Shown: positions 25,405 through 34,641, counted from the first letter of the stretch. The stretch: 64,000 nt of DNA from Capsulimonas corticalis (GCF_003574315.2 NZ_AP025739.1:4340001-4404000); one strand, 5' to 3'. The notes: generated from the sequence alone by a model not told the origin. A program made the numbers and translations.

Positions 25405-26286
25405 ATGAAAAAAGGTTTTACTCTTATCGAGCTTCTCGTGGTCATAGCCATCATTGCGATCCTTGCCGCCATTTTGTTCCCTGTTTTCGCTAAGGCTCGC
25501 GAAAAGGCCCGCCAGATTTCCTGCGCCTCCAATATGAAGCAATTAGCGTTGGGACTGTTGCAATATAACCAGGATTACGACGAATCCATGCCTACCACCA
25601 ACACCATCTGGGGCGGCGGCTGGGCAGGTGAGGTTTATCCGTACGTTAAAAGCGCTGGTGTCTATGCCTGTCCCGATGACGCAACTCCTCCCATTGATCC
25701 CGATCCGAGTCATGTCAGCGACCCCAAATCCGTTCGAGTTTCTTACGGCCTGAATGTGAACGTAATCTCACCCTATGTCGATGGTGAAAACACCAATACG
25801 TATAACGGAACTTTCTTTGGCCGCTTAAGCAGCACTGCTCTCTCCGCTCAGGCATCGCCTGCTAGCACTGTTCTGCTATTCGAGATTCAAGGGCAGCATA
25901 GCGTGGATGTCACCAATACTCGGGAAACCACGAGTGCGATCGGGGATGGCGCCGTGGGAAACAACGACCAGGGAGGCTCTCCAAGCGGTGGATGCGGTGG
26001 CGGAATTGACTCGTTTTATTGCGAAGGCGTGTATGCGACCGGAAAGATTGATGGTTACGGAATCGCCACCACAAAGAATCCGACGGGTGTGCATACGGAG
26101 GGAGCCAACTACGCAGCGCTGGATGGTCATGTCAAGTGGCTTCGACCGACCGCTGTTTCCGGAGGGCTGCCGGCGCCTGACTCGAACACGCCGGCGAGCC
26201 GAAGCGAAACGACGGCTGCTGGAACGAATAGCATGATCCTGTGTGATGGCGTCAGCCGCGCCGCACTCACCTTCAGTACTAGATAG
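25405..26286 (+). CDS. DUF1559-type pseudopilin
   Basis: A 293-aa secreted protein with a short leader MKKG and the prepilin signal [20 protein letters not shown], followed by the family segment [19 protein letters not shown]. The C-terminal part has the DUF1559 hallmark histidine followed by a Asp-Gly-His ([18 protein letters not shown]). The start at 25405 follows AGGAAAGGGA; the frame is open upstream but that region is promoter. DUF1559 proteins are abundant in Planctomycetota and Armatimonadota and have no settled function; they should be processed by prepilin peptidase. The gene stands alone between a repressible promoter and a terminator, next to LacI and GH43 genes. Confidence 0.93.
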   Translation: MKKGFTLIELLVVIAIIAILAAILFPVFAKAREKARQISCASNMKQLALGLLQYNQDYDESMPTTNTIWGGGWAGEVYPYVKSAGVYACPDDATPPIDPDPSHVSDPKSVRVSYGLNVNVISPYVDGENTNTYNGTFFGRLSSTALSAQASPASTVLLFEIQGQHSVDVTNTRETTSAIGDGAVGNNDQGGSPSGGCGGGIDSFYCEGVYATGKIDGYGIATTKNPTGVHTEGANYAALDGHVKWLRPTAVSGGLPAPDSNTPASRSETTAAGTNSMILCDGVSRAALTFSTR

Positions 26287-26305
26287 AGAGCCAATCTGAG
26301 AATTT

Positions 26306-26345
26306 AAAATCGCCCGTTCCGCCATCTGCGGGGCGGGCGATTTTT
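26306..26345 (+). terminator. Intrinsic terminator of DUF1559 gene
   Basis: AAATCGCCCG paired with CGGGCGATTT (26307-26316 with 26334-26343) and a T-run, 20 bp after the stop codon; A residues on the other side would also allow it to act on the minus strand. Confidence 0.88.
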
Positions 26346-26382
26346 CTCTCCGAGGGACCTTTCGGGGATTCGGGCGCCATTC

Positions 26383-26412
26383 TTGACATTACGGCGCCAA
26401 ACTGACTACAAT
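26383..26412 (+). promoter_or_regulatory. Promoter of LacI gene
   Basis: TTGACA (26383-26388), 18 bp, TACAAT (26407-26412), 40 bp before the GTG start. No copy of the AACCGGTT operator lies here, so self-repression through that site is not evident. Confidence 0.8.
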
Positions 26413-26451
26413 TCAGAGATGCGATTGTGCAGCAGGAATAGGTGAGATATC

Positions 26452-27453
26452 GTGACAATTTCGATTCGTGAGGTCGCCGCACGCGCTAAGGTTTCCCGCG
26501 CGACCGTTTCGCGCGTTCTGAACAATGTGGATGTGCCTATTTCCGCGGAGACCCGGCAGTTGGTGCGCCATGTCGCCGCCGAAATGGGATATCAGCCAAA
26601 CCGGGCCGCTCGGGCTCTCGCCACGGGCCGGACACAGACAATCGCGCTATGGACCTCGAATTTGCGCTCGGCTTACTATGGGGAAGTGATTTACTACACG
26701 CACGAGGAGATCGTGCGGCATGAGTACGAGCTGTTCGTCAGCGCCGCCGGTATGGGGCCGGGCGAACTAGTGGACACGAACCAGCTTGCCTCCTGGCCTG
26801 TGGATGGAGTCCTCGCGGTTGACGTTCCGCGCGGCAAGCTCCTAGGGCTCTCCAACAGTCTGATTGAGAACAAAGCATTCGTCAATATCGGCGCCTACGT
26901 TCTTGAAGACGCGGACTTCGTTCAGGTTGACTTCCAGGAAAAGGCCGCTGAAGCCGTGCTTCATCTCGCGGAGACGGGATGCAAGAGGATCGCCTATCTC
27001 GTGCCGGATTGGTTTGAGTGGTTTGAGGAGAGCGCCGACGCGCGTTTGACCGGATACCGCCTCGCGATGGCGAAACTCGGCCGCGAGCCCGAATATATCG
27101 TGACCGACTCCGAGCTTCGCGAAGCGGCGACATCGGCGCTGGCGTCGTACGCCGGAGCGCACGGATGTCCCGACGGTTTGTTCTGCTACAACGACGAACT
27201 GGCGATCGGCGCCTATCCGGCGCTGCGCGAACTGGGACTGAGTATCCCCGATGATGTCGCGGTCGTTGGCTGCGACGGCATCAAGGACACCAGTTACCTC
27301 TATCCCGCGCTCACCACGATCGTCCAGCCACTGGAACAAATGTGCGCCACCGCCTGGGCGTTTTTGAAGCGCCGGATCGACGATCCCACCGTCTCCCTCC
27401 AGCAGCAAATCTTGCAGCCTCGGCTCGAGATTCGCGGTTCTTCAAAGCGGTAG
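26452..27453 (+). CDS. LacI-family regulator
   Basis: A 333-aa repressor beginning with GTG after GGTGAG. The N-terminal helix-turn-helix (IREVAARAKVSRATVSRVLN) and hinge (YQPNRAARALATGRT) are typical, followed by a periplasmic-binding-protein-like sugar domain (about 62-330; for example DVAVVGCDGIKDTSYLYPALTTI). It lies between the DUF1559 gene with its two operators and a GH43 gene, and probably controls one or both in response to a sugar (inference). Confidence 0.93.
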   Translation: MTISIREVAARAKVSRATVSRVLNNVDVPISAETRQLVRHVAAEMGYQPNRAARALATGRTQTIALWTSNLRSAYYGEVIYYTHEEIVRHEYELFVSAAGMGPGELVDTNQLASWPVDGVLAVDVPRGKLLGLSNSLIENKAFVNIGAYVLEDADFVQVDFQEKAAEAVLHLAETGCKRIAYLVPDWFEWFEESADARLTGYRLAMAKLGREPEYIVTDSELREAATSALASYAGAHGCPDGLFCYNDELAIGAYPALRELGLSIPDDVAVVGCDGIKDTSYLYPALTTIVQPLEQMCATAWAFLKRRIDDPTVSLQQQILQPRLEIRGSSKR

Positions 27454-27458
27454 GAGAA

Positions 27459-27520
27459 GCCCTCACCCGACCCTTCGGGTCACCCTCTCCCAATCTTAGG
27501 AGAGGGGATGGGGGAGGGCC
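27459..27520. repeat. REP-like palindromic repeat
   Basis: A nested palindrome of the CCCTCACCC...CCTCTCC...GGAGAGG...GGGAGGG type between the LacI and GH43 genes. It resembles in sequence the arms of the inverted repeat at 57958-58134, so the two belong to one dispersed family. Confidence 0.7.
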
Positions 27521-27543
27521 GCATCGCTCGCCGGCGGATCAAC

Positions 27544-28476
27544 ATGAAACTCTCGTCTTTGATTGTACTCTCACTGCTGGGAGCCGCTGTGATTTGCCTC
27601 GCCGCCGCGCCCGCGACGGGGCGCAAATCGTCAGAAGACAAATACACCGCATACTTAATGGCGTACTTTGGGCCAGAAGAAAAGCTTTTTTACGCCGTCA
27701 GCCGCGACGCCCGCCATTGGACGGCTCTCAACGATGGCAAGCCGGTGCTCGACCCCGGCGTCCGCCTGCGCGATCCTTACTTCAGCCGTGTGAACGGCGT
27801 GGTCCACCTCGTTCACACCAAAGCCTGGGACACGACGGAAATCTTTCACTGGGAATCCACCGACCTAATCCACTGGAAGGGCGGCCCGATCCAGGTCGTC
27901 GGCGAGGAGCAGAAGCGCGCCTGGGCGCCCGAATTTATCTATTCGCCCAAAGAAAAGCTCTTCTACGTATTTTGGGCGTCGGAGCACAACGGCCACAACG
28001 TGATCTACTACGTCACCACGCGCGACTGGTCGGATATCACGCCCGAACGCGCCGCCGTCTACTACGATCTCGGGATACACGACATCGACTTCGACGTCGT
28101 CGAACACAAAGGGACGTATTACGCTTTTCACAAACCCGGCGATGTCGACGATCTGATGGGCAATCGCCTCACCACCTCCCGCAGCCTCGACCCCAAGATC
28201 GATCGATTTGGAAAAGAGGGCGCAGCCCACGATATCTTCCCCGACGAGCCCAAACCCATCGAAGGCCCCGAAGCCGTCAAACTCATTGGCGAGGATCGGT
28301 GGTACATTTACGGCGACCCCTTCAACAGCCCGATGGCAGCATGGGAGACCCGCGACTTCACCCACTACGTCAAGATCGACGTGGCTACTCCACACGGCTC
28401 AAAGCATTGCAGCGTAATCCCCATCACCGAGGACGAACTGAAACGTCTTGAGATCCAGTATCCGCCGGAGTCATAA
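27544..28476 (+). CDS. GH43-like secreted glycosidase
   Basis: A 310-aa protein with a signal peptide (about 1-20; LSSLIVLSLLGAAVICLAAAP) and a five-bladed beta-propeller like that of GH43/GH62-type arabinan- and xylan-acting enzymes. Candidate catalytic residues are an early Asp region (LRDPYFS), WAPEF, and the Glu in PIEGPEAVK; repeated blades contain STDLIHWKGG, TTRDWSDIT and TRDFTHYV. The start at 27544 is the Met that begins the signal peptide. Substrate cannot be read; it probably follows the LacI gene on one transcript, although a REP-like palindrome lies between. Confidence 0.8.
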   Translation: MKLSSLIVLSLLGAAVICLAAAPATGRKSSEDKYTAYLMAYFGPEEKLFYAVSRDARHWTALNDGKPVLDPGVRLRDPYFSRVNGVVHLVHTKAWDTTEIFHWESTDLIHWKGGPIQVVGEEQKRAWAPEFIYSPKEKLFYVFWASEHNGHNVIYYVTTRDWSDITPERAAVYYDLGIHDIDFDVVEHKGTYYAFHKPGDVDDLMGNRLTTSRSLDPKIDRFGKEGAAHDIFPDEPKPIEGPEAVKLIGEDRWYIYGDPFNSPMAAWETRDFTHYVKIDVATPHGSKHCSVIPITEDELKRLEIQYPPES

Positions 28477-28496
28477 TCACCCCAATTACATCTCAG

Positions 28497-29063
28497 TCAG
28501 AGTGAGTTTTCATGGGCTCGCAGCAATTGTACCGTTCGTTCTAACCCCTGGCGTTTCAGTGTTTCCAGATATTCATCTATCGACATTGACGGATTCTTGA
28601 GTGTTTGTCTTTGCAATTGCAGGGCAGTAATTACCTGTTCGGAGTTCGTTCTCAAGAGATTGCACACAAATGTGTCCGGTGTTATCGCTTCGATTTCGTA
28701 TGGTGACAGAACAGATGACGGGAAATCTCGCAAATTATTCGTAACGATATAATTCGCGCTGCAATGGATTGCGGCCGCTAACACATGACGGTCGTTTTTA
28801 TCTGGCGTCTCCAGCATCTCCATGACAGGTTCGTAGCCTTCGACCAACGCGTCGGGAACCGCGTTGTCCATCAGAGTACGAACCTTTGTGAGTTTCTCCA
28901 GAGTGAGGTCACTCCGATGCTCGAGAAGGTTTCCGATCCACTCGTCGTGAATTTCGTTTGTCCACCGTGCGTGGAACATGCCTGTTGTCGCCAAATACAT
29001 CAATGCGCTTCGGAGAGTCTGTGGATAAAGCACGCAGGCGTCATAGATGGCGGTAATTCTCAA
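28497..29063 (-). CDS. PIN-domain toxin
   Basis: A 188-aa PIN-domain protein. The N-terminal acid Asp8 (IYDACVLYP) and the later PDKNDRHVLAAAI plus TNNLRDFP segments give the acidic residues that bind metal in PIN ribonucleases. It is translationally coupled (4-bp overlap) to the upstream small DNA-binding protein, the usual antitoxin-toxin arrangement. The C-terminal 60 residues are helical and extend beyond the compact VapC size. It would cleave RNA when the antitoxin is lost. Confidence 0.85.
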   Translation of the reverse strand: MRITAIYDACVLYPQTLRSALMYLATTGMFHARWTNEIHDEWIGNLLEHRSDLTLEKLTKVRTLMDNAVPDALVEGYEPVMEMLETPDKNDRHVLAAAIHCSANYIVTNNLRDFPSSVLSPYEIEAITPDTFVCNLLRTNSEQVITALQLQRQTLKNPSMSIDEYLETLKRQGLERTVQLLRAHENSL

Positions 29064-29470
29064 TCGTCCAGTCCTAATTCCTGTGACAGCGCCTGGAGCT
29101 CCGCAAGCGCTGCGTAAGACTGTTCGTCTTGATGCTTCTTAAAATCCAGCACATTTTCGAGCTTTAGCCGCCTTTGATTGCCGACGAAGTGGAAAGGAAT
29201 ACGCCCCTGCTCCAGCAGCTTGACGACGTAGGGCCTTGAAACATTAAGATAGTCGGCCGCTTCCTGTGTTGTGATGTCCGCCTCGATTTGGACAAGCGAA
29301 AGGGAATGTCCCTGGGAGAACTCTTCCAGGACACGCTCCAGAACCTTTAAAGCAATGTCAGGGAGTTCGGAGACCTGAAGACTGCCATGCAGCAATAGAG
29401 ATGATGCCTGCCGGGCTTGTTTTGCTTCCTGATCTGTCGGTGTGAGTGGCTGTAACAGGTTTGAACGCAT
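29060..29470 (-). CDS. Antitoxin with excisionase-type HTH
   Basis: A 136-aa protein with a MerR/excisionase-like helix-turn-helix at about 66-110 (TTQEAADYLNVSRPYVVKLLEQGRIPF then VGNQRRLK), the usual antitoxin for this PIN subgroup. It overlaps the PIN gene by 4 bp and begins just after a perfect-looking hairpin and a doubled AAATACTCG motif that may be its own operator. Confidence 0.83.
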   Translation of the reverse strand: MRSNLLQPLTPTDQEAKQARQASSLLLHGSLQVSELPDIALKVLERVLEEFSQGHSLSLVQIEADITTQEAADYLNVSRPYVVKLLEQGRIPFHFVGNQRRLKLENVLDFKKHQDEQSYAALAELQALSQELGLDD

Positions 29471-29501
29471 AATTGGTTCCTCGCTGAATCAATTATACCG
29501 T

Positions 29502-29561
29502 AAATACTCGAAATACTCGAATTCATAGCTTTCGTGAACTCCTTCACGGAAGCTATGAATT
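29502..29561. promoter_or_regulatory. Direct repeat and hairpin upstream of antitoxin
   Basis: AAATACTCG occurs twice in tandem (about 29502-29519), and 29520-29538 pairs with 29543-29561 (18 of 19 bases, 4-nt loop). The site lies upstream of the antitoxin gene and 18 bp downstream of the pullulanase stop, so it could be the toxin-antitoxin operator, a terminator of the pullulanase gene, or both. Confidence 0.55.
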
Positions 29562-29579
29562 GTGAGAGAGCTGGAATTT

Positions 29580-31805
29580 TTACTTAACCCTGTCTTGATA
29601 AAGCACGTATGCAGACAGTGGCGCGAGCGGTAGTGTTTTTGAGGATGGCTGTTCGCCTTCCAAGTCTGCGTGGTCGCTGTTGACGGCGAGTCTCCACGGT
29701 CCAGCGGGCAGGGTTATCGCTGCGGCGGCGGCGGAGCCGTGGAAGATCACGAGGGCGCTGCGCCAGTGGTCGCCGTTTGGAGCGCCGTCGAGGGTGAAGG
29801 CGATGGTTTGGGCGGGAACGGCGCTTTCCGGCAGGAAAGCGAGAGTGCGATGGACATCGTTCTGTGTGGCGCATCGGAAGATGGGGTGCGCGCGCCGAAG
29901 GGCGATGAGGCCGGCGTAATAGTTCGACACGCCGGCGAATTGCCGGCCGCGCGCCCAGTCGAACTGGTTGATTTCGTCGCCGCGATTGTACGAGTTCGCC
30001 ACGCCGCTTTTGGTGCGGCCCATTTCCGCGCCTCCTTCAAGGATCGGTGCGCCCTGACTGAGCAGCGTCATCGCTCCCGCTAGTTTCAGCGCGCGCTGCT
30101 GCGTCTCGGCGCTGGCGCCGGGCAGGGTTTTCAACACCTTGTCCAGATAGGTCATGTCGTCGTGAATCGAGACGTAGTTCATGGATTCCGTCGGAGCATC
30201 GGCGAAGTCCGGAGAGCCTTCGATCGCCGTGCGCAGGGCGTCGAATGAAGCGCCGCCGCCGAGGGCGAAGCCGGCCTGGTCGCCATTGAGGTCGCCCCGG
30301 AGGGTATTCCGGAAGTTGTCGTTGAAGACAGCGACTCCGGTTCCGCGCTGCGCCCCTTTGCCGAAACGGGTTGGGCCGCCGCCGGTCCATGGTTCGCCGT
30401 AAAGCAGAATGTCGGGGCGAGCCTGATGGAGTCGCGTCGAAATGGCGCGGACGGTTTCCGGCGAGAACATTCCGAGAAGATCGAAGCGAAACCCATCGAC
30501 CTTATACTCCCGCAGCCAGTATCTCAAGCTGTCGATGACGAATTTGCGCACCATCGGATGATCGTCGTCGACCGCATTGCCGACCCCCGACTCGTTGAGA
30601 AGATCCCCTTGAAAGTTCGTTCGGAAATAGTAATAGGGGACTGTCGCCCAGTACGGAGAACTGTCGCCCGACGCGGGGACGGTATGGTTGTAGACGACAT
30701 CCATCACGACGCCGATTTTGGCGTGATGCAGTCCCTGCACCATCATTTTGACATCGCGGATGACGCCGACGGGATCGCTGGGACGCGCCGCGTAGCGCGG
30801 CTCGGGGACATTGAACAGATCCGTCTCGTAGCCCCAGTTGTAGCCGCCGGCGTGTGTCGGGTTGATACTCTGGAACGGCAGGAGGTGGACATGGGTGACG
30901 CCCAGCGCTTTCAAGTACGCCAGCCCCGTGGGCGCTGAGCCGTCCGCCAAATGCGTCCCCGGCGCGACCACGCCCAGATACGTTCCGCGCAGCTTCGGCG
31001 GGACTCCGCTCGCGGGATCGATCGTGAAGTCCCGAATATGCATCTCGTAGACCACCGCGTCGGTTGGCTGCCGCAGGCGCGGCCCCGCGCTCCCCCGCCA
31101 GCCGGGCGGATCCGTGCGCGCGAGATCGACCACCATGGACCGGCTCAGGTCCGGGCTTGCGGCGTGACCGTAGATATCCGGCGTCGCGCGCTGGGCGCCG
31201 TACGAGCGAAATCGGTACTGATAGAAAGCGCCGTCCATGTTGCCGCTCGCGGCGGCGCTCCAAACTCCCGCCGCGCCGCGCTGCATCGGAATCCGGCGCG
31301 CCATGTCGCCCGTCGCGCTTTGGAAAATCAGCACATCGGCGGACGACGCCACGGGGCTCCACACCTTAAACGTCGTCTTTGCCGGCGTGTAGGCTGCCCC
31401 CAGGTCCTCCTTGGTGTAACAGTACGCCGGCTCGGACAGCACATCCCGCGCGAAAATCGGCCGCGCGGCCGTATCGCCGTACTGCACGGACATCGTCTGG
31501 GCAAGCTCCTCGGGCTTGATTGGCCGGCTTAGCGTCAATCGCACGCGCCGGCTCGGCGCTGCCGTCGGCTTCATGTCGTCCCCGAGCGTGTCCACGCCGG
31601 AGACGGCGTCCGTCCGGGCTCCGCAGCGGACAACGACATGGCCCATGAGATCGGCGGCGCTCACAGGCTCTTCCAGCCAGAGGTCGACTTTGTCGCTGGC
31701 GTCGAGAAAGGCCGGCGGAAGCGGCTTCGTCGTGTCCCCATGCGCGGCGGCGGCAAGCAGCGCGGCGAGTACGAAGAGGGCGGGGCGGAAGTGATTGATG
31801 ATCAT
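29580..31805 (-). CDS. pulA: Pullulanase (GH13, type I)
   Basis: A 741-aa secreted debranching enzyme cutting alpha-1,6 links in pullulan and starch. After a signal peptide (about 1-24) come an N-terminal starch-binding-like region, a CBM48-type domain and the GH13 barrel. The type I pullulanase signature appears as YNWGYETDLFN, and the conserved regions are visible: VVMDVVYNH, GFRFDLLG (nucleophile Asp), LLYGEPWTGG (Glu) and SIHDDMTYLD. The ATG at 31805 begins the signal peptide; an upstream TTG in frame is unlikely. It follows the SLC45-type transporter gene after a hairpin and fits a starch locus. Confidence 0.92.
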   Translation of the reverse strand: MIINHFRPALFVLAALLAAAAHGDTTKPLPPAFLDASDKVDLWLEEPVSAADLMGHVVVRCGARTDAVSGVDTLGDDMKPTAAPSRRVRLTLSRPIKPEELAQTMSVQYGDTAARPIFARDVLSEPAYCYTKEDLGAAYTPAKTTFKVWSPVASSADVLIFQSATGDMARRIPMQRGAAGVWSAAASGNMDGAFYQYRFRSYGAQRATPDIYGHAASPDLSRSMVVDLARTDPPGWRGSAGPRLRQPTDAVVYEMHIRDFTIDPASGVPPKLRGTYLGVVAPGTHLADGSAPTGLAYLKALGVTHVHLLPFQSINPTHAGGYNWGYETDLFNVPEPRYAARPSDPVGVIRDVKMMVQGLHHAKIGVVMDVVYNHTVPASGDSSPYWATVPYYYFRTNFQGDLLNESGVGNAVDDDHPMVRKFVIDSLRYWLREYKVDGFRFDLLGMFSPETVRAISTRLHQARPDILLYGEPWTGGGPTRFGKGAQRGTGVAVFNDNFRNTLRGDLNGDQAGFALGGGASFDALRTAIEGSPDFADAPTESMNYVSIHDDMTYLDKVLKTLPGASAETQQRALKLAGAMTLLSQGAPILEGGAEMGRTKSGVANSYNRGDEINQFDWARGRQFAGVSNYYAGLIALRRAHPIFRCATQNDVHRTLAFLPESAVPAQTIAFTLDGAPNGDHWRSALVIFHGSAAAAAITLPAGPWRLAVNSDHADLEGEQPSSKTLPLAPLSAYVLYQDRVK

Positions 31806-31863
31806 AATGATAGGTGCAATGTGATAGCGCAATATGAACTGTCGCGCGATGATTAAGAAAGTG

Positions 31864-31898
31864 CAAACCCACCTTGGCGAAGCGCCGAGGTGGGTTTG
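31864..31898 (-). terminator. Hairpin between transporter and pullulanase genes
   Basis: An 11-bp stem CAAACCCACCT/AGGTGGGTTTG with the inner palindrome TGGCG-AAG-CGCCG. Very similar hairpins lie at 35772 and 63867. Expression of pullulanase from the upstream promoter may be attenuated here. Confidence 0.75.
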
Positions 31899-31923
31899 TT
31901 AGGGGGCGGGGAGGGTCTTATCT

Positions 31924-33288
31924 CTACCCCACCGCCGGCTCCAAATCGCTTATGGGAGCCGCTTCCGTCACCCGCGTCGCGAGCGCGGCGGCGATGATCA
32001 GGCAGAATCCGCCGAGCAGCAGTGTTTTGAGAGAGTTGCTGTGGAATACCGATTTGATGACGATCGGCATGAACAGCGAGTAGACGATCTGCGGCAGCAC
32101 AATAAAGAAGTTGAAGATCCCCATGTAGACGCCCATACGCTCACGCGGCAGCGCCACGGAAAGGATGGCGTACGGCATGGCGAGGATCGACGCCCAGGCA
32201 ATTCCAAAGGCGGCCATTGGGAGCAGCAGCAGCGTGGGCGCGTGGATTGCGGCGACGCTCAGCAGGCCGGCGCCGCCAAGCGCGAGCGCCAGGGCGTGCA
32301 GCTTGGGGCGGCCGAGCCGCGACGTGACGGCCGGCAGCAGCGGCGCGACGACGAAGCAGACGACGGAGTACGCGGCCATGCAGACGCCCGCCCATTCCGT
32401 GGCGCGGTCAAAGAGCGGCGATTTATTGTCCGTGGCCCCAAAGACATGCTGCGCGACGCTCAGCGTGAAGAAGCCCCAGAAACAGGACAGGCCGAACCAG
32501 GTGGCGAACTGCACCCAGAAGAGCTGGCGCATCGTGATCGGCATCATCCGCAGCGCATGCGCGATCTCCCGCGCGCCGGCGGCGAGGCCGCTCGTCTCAC
32601 GGCGGCGCCGTTCGAACTCCGCCATATCCGCCGGCGGATCCTCGGGAGTTTTCAGCACCGTCCAGAGGATCGCGAGCAGAAACGCGACCGCGCCGACTCG
32701 GAACGAATACATCACGGAAAGCGGCACGCCGTTGGCCGCCTGCGCCGCCACCCCGAGATGGTGGAGCACCCATGGCAGGACATTGGCGAGGGTGGCGCCC
32801 AGGCCGATAAAGAAGCTCTGCATCAGGAAGCCGGCGGCGCGCTGCTTTACCGGCAGCTTATCCGCCACAAACGCTCGGAACGGCTCCATGCTCACATTGA
32901 TGCTGGCGTCGAGGATCCAGAGCAGCGTCGCCGCCACCCAGAGCGCCGGTGACGACGGCATAAAAAATAACGCGATCGAGGCCAGGATCGCGCCCAATGT
33001 GAAGTAGGGACGGCGGCGGCCGAAGCGCGGGCTCCAGGTCCGGTCGCTCATCGCGCCGATAATCGGCTGAATCAGCAAGCCGGTGACCGGGCCCGCCAAT
33101 CCCAAGATCGGGATCTTATCCGGATCCGCGCCCAGCTTCACGTAAATGGCGGCCATATTGGCCATCTGTAAACCCCAGCCGAACTGGATCCCCAGGTAGC
33201 CGAAGTTCATATTCCAGAGCTCCCAGAACGGGAGCGCGCGCGGCTCATTCGGCTCTTCGGTAACGACTTTGTTGGCGCTAAGCATCAT
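31924..33288 (-). CDS. MFS sugar transporter (SLC45/MalA-like)
   Basis: A 454-aa, about 12-helix transporter of the major facilitator superfamily. The loop GAMSDRTWSPRFGRRRPYF matches the SDR-x-FGRRRP signature of SLC45/sucrose-type and bacterial maltose transporters (for example Caulobacter MalA). It lies between pullulanase and the DUF1559/lipoprotein genes, with cyclomaltodextrinase nearby, so maltodextrin uptake is likely. The ATG at 33288 follows AAGGGTGG; a GTG two codons upstream is also possible. Confidence 0.9.
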   Translation of the reverse strand: MMLSANKVVTEEPNEPRALPFWELWNMNFGYLGIQFGWGLQMANMAAIYVKLGADPDKIPILGLAGPVTGLLIQPIIGAMSDRTWSPRFGRRRPYFTLGAILASIALFFMPSSPALWVAATLLWILDASINVSMEPFRAFVADKLPVKQRAAGFLMQSFFIGLGATLANVLPWVLHHLGVAAQAANGVPLSVMYSFRVGAVAFLLAILWTVLKTPEDPPADMAEFERRRRETSGLAAGAREIAHALRMMPITMRQLFWVQFATWFGLSCFWGFFTLSVAQHVFGATDNKSPLFDRATEWAGVCMAAYSVVCFVVAPLLPAVTSRLGRPKLHALALALGGAGLLSVAAIHAPTLLLLPMAAFGIAWASILAMPYAILSVALPRERMGVYMGIFNFFIVLPQIVYSLFMPIVIKSVFHSNSLKTLLLGGFCLIIAAALATRVTEAAPISDLEPAVG

Positions 33289-33319
33289 ATCCACCCTTGT
33301 GCTGCGAAATCTTCCACGA

Positions 33320-33547
33320 TCAATGCGCGCCCGGCGAGACGGGGGGACGCTGCGGCGGTCCGCTATCCTGAAGCTGTCGTATTTGGATTGCCTTGACGGC
33401 CGGGGAAAGCGTTGGATCGTTTTGTATCTGCTCTATCGTGCGCGGCGGCTGAGTCGGAGCGCTCACGCTCTGCACTTGATGATTACAGCCAGCGGCGGCA
33501 ATGGCGTAAGCGATGAGAGAGATGAGACGGATGTAATTTGTCTTCAT
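33320..33547 (-). CDS. Small lipoprotein following a DUF1559 gene
   Basis: A 75-aa lipoprotein with lipobox IAAAGC (Cys21), a Pro-rich linker and a short helical end TIEQIQNDPTLSPAVKAIQI. It lies 98 bp after a DUF1559 gene and 31 bp before the transporter gene. A second small lipoprotein with a related end pattern (TIQAEGAASPAALAAQ) follows the DUF1559 gene at 47417, so the pairing recurs. The function is unknown. Confidence 0.75.
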   Translation of the reverse strand: MKTNYIRLISLIAYAIAAAGCNHQVQSVSAPTQPPRTIEQIQNDPTLSPAVKAIQIRQLQDSGPPQRPPVSPGAH

Positions 33548-33589
33548 GGAGTGACTTTATCCTATTGGAAGGGCGCAAAGACGTAAAGA

Positions 33590-33620
33590 GGCCATGGGAC
33601 AATAGAAATGTCCCATGGCC
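33590..33620 (-). terminator. Hairpin after DUF1559 gene
   Basis: A 12-bp perfect stem GGCCATGGGACA/TGTCCCATGGCC with a 7-nt loop, 25 bp after the DUF1559 stop codon. Only a short T-rich tract follows on the minus strand, so read-through into the lipoprotein and transporter genes is plausible; it could set a high pseudopilin-to-transporter ratio. Confidence 0.7.
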
Positions 33621-33645
33621 GCCTTGGCTAGCGAAGCGAGAAGTG

Positions 33646-34488
33646 TCAACATCCTTGGCTGGCGTTGAAAGTGCCGTCATCGTTCTGTTTGCCGCCGTCT
33701 TTTTGCGCTCCCCACCAGAAGCCCCACATATTCCAATTGGAGCTGAGCACCGGATTCTCCTGCCCGTTGGGATAGAGGATGGTGAAGGGATACCACTTCG
33801 CGTGACCATCGGCGAACATAACTGTGGAGCCGTCGGTATGTCGGCCTTTAGGCGCTCCGCCGTGGGATGACCAGAAAGATGGTCCAGGCCATGCGGTGTC
33901 GATCGGCGGCCAGTCAATAGCGAGCGACGCCTGGCTTGGAGAGCAGATATCTGAAGAATCCAACGAGCGCGGCGTTGCTGCCCCATAAAATGACGGATTA
34001 AATTTGTAATCGGTCGGGGGATACACATCGTTGTAGTATTTGGCGTCGCCGACTTTAGATACTGGGAGACCGATTGTCGCCGGATCCGTGACATAGTCAC
34101 CAGAGCCGTTATCATGCTGTTGCGCCTGCATCGTTCCCATGCTTGCCGAGGAATCCGGACATTTGAATACCTGGAAGCTCTTCATGTAGGGCTGAAGCCG
34201 CGCGGCGACGATATATGCCTCGGTCGAACCGCCGTACTGGTCCGTGGCCGGGACTAGGTTATCATAGTCCTGGCAGTACTGCAATACTCCCAATCCGATC
34301 TGCTTCATGTTGGAGACGCAGCTGATTTGGCGGGCTTTCTCGCGAGCCTTCGCAAACACCGGGAAGAGGATCGCGGCGAGGATAGCGATAATAGCGATCA
34401 CAACGAGCAGCTCGATCAATGTAAAGCCGCGATGGGTTCGCGTCGATCCGTCATTTTCTGTCATCTTGTTAAACTGATAGGAATGCAT
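33646..34488 (-). CDS. DUF1559-type pseudopilin of starch locus
   Basis: A 280-aa pseudopilin with leader ending THRG and prepilin signal [20 protein letters not shown], followed by [19 protein letters not shown] and, near the end, the DUF1559 hallmark [20 protein letters not shown]. The start at 34488 follows GGGGAGGAAAA; a second Met at 34464 is possible. Its promoter carries an operator shared with the divergent LacI gene and with the cyclomaltodextrinase gene. It is first in a run with lipoprotein, transporter and pullulanase genes, which ties this pseudopilin to starch use. Confidence 0.92.
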   Translation of the reverse strand: MHSYQFNKMTENDGSTRTHRGFTLIELLVVIAIIAILAAILFPVFAKAREKARQISCVSNMKQIGLGVLQYCQDYDNLVPATDQYGGSTEAYIVAARLQPYMKSFQVFKCPDSSASMGTMQAQQHDNGSGDYVTDPATIGLPVSKVGDAKYYNDVYPPTDYKFNPSFYGAATPRSLDSSDICSPSQASLAIDWPPIDTAWPGPSFWSSHGGAPKGRHTDGSTVMFADGHAKWYPFTILYPNGQENPVLSSNWNMWGFWWGAQKDGGKQNDDGTFNASQGC

Positions 34489-34503
34489 CTGATATTTTCC
34501 TCC

Positions 34504-34557
34504 CCCAACCGTTTGGGTAACTGAGACCAGTTTAGCATGGAAATGGTCCTGTGTCAA
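34504..34557 (-). promoter_or_regulatory. Promoter and LacI-type operator of DUF1559 gene
   Basis: Minus-strand TTGACA (34552-34557), 17 bp, TAAACT (34529-34534). Just downstream, 34504-34517 reads CCCAACCGTTTGGG on the plus strand, one mismatch from the palindrome CCCAAACGTTTGGG, flanked by GTAA. A bound repressor would cover the transcription start. Confidence 0.85.
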
Positions 34558-34605
34558 GCAAAAACATACTGGATTCTTCAAATTATTTTTGGCGAAAATC
34601 CGAGG

Positions 34606-34641
34606 TATAATGCAGGAACGCTCGTTACCCACGCGTTTGGG
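34606..34641 (+). promoter_or_regulatory. Promoter and operator of LacI gene
   Basis: A perfect TATAAT (34606-34611) with a weak -35 is followed by TTA-CCCACGCGTTTGGG (34628-34641 for the 14-mer), the weakest of three copies of the CCCAAACGTTTGGG palindrome. This suggests self-control of the LacI gene. Confidence 0.75.
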
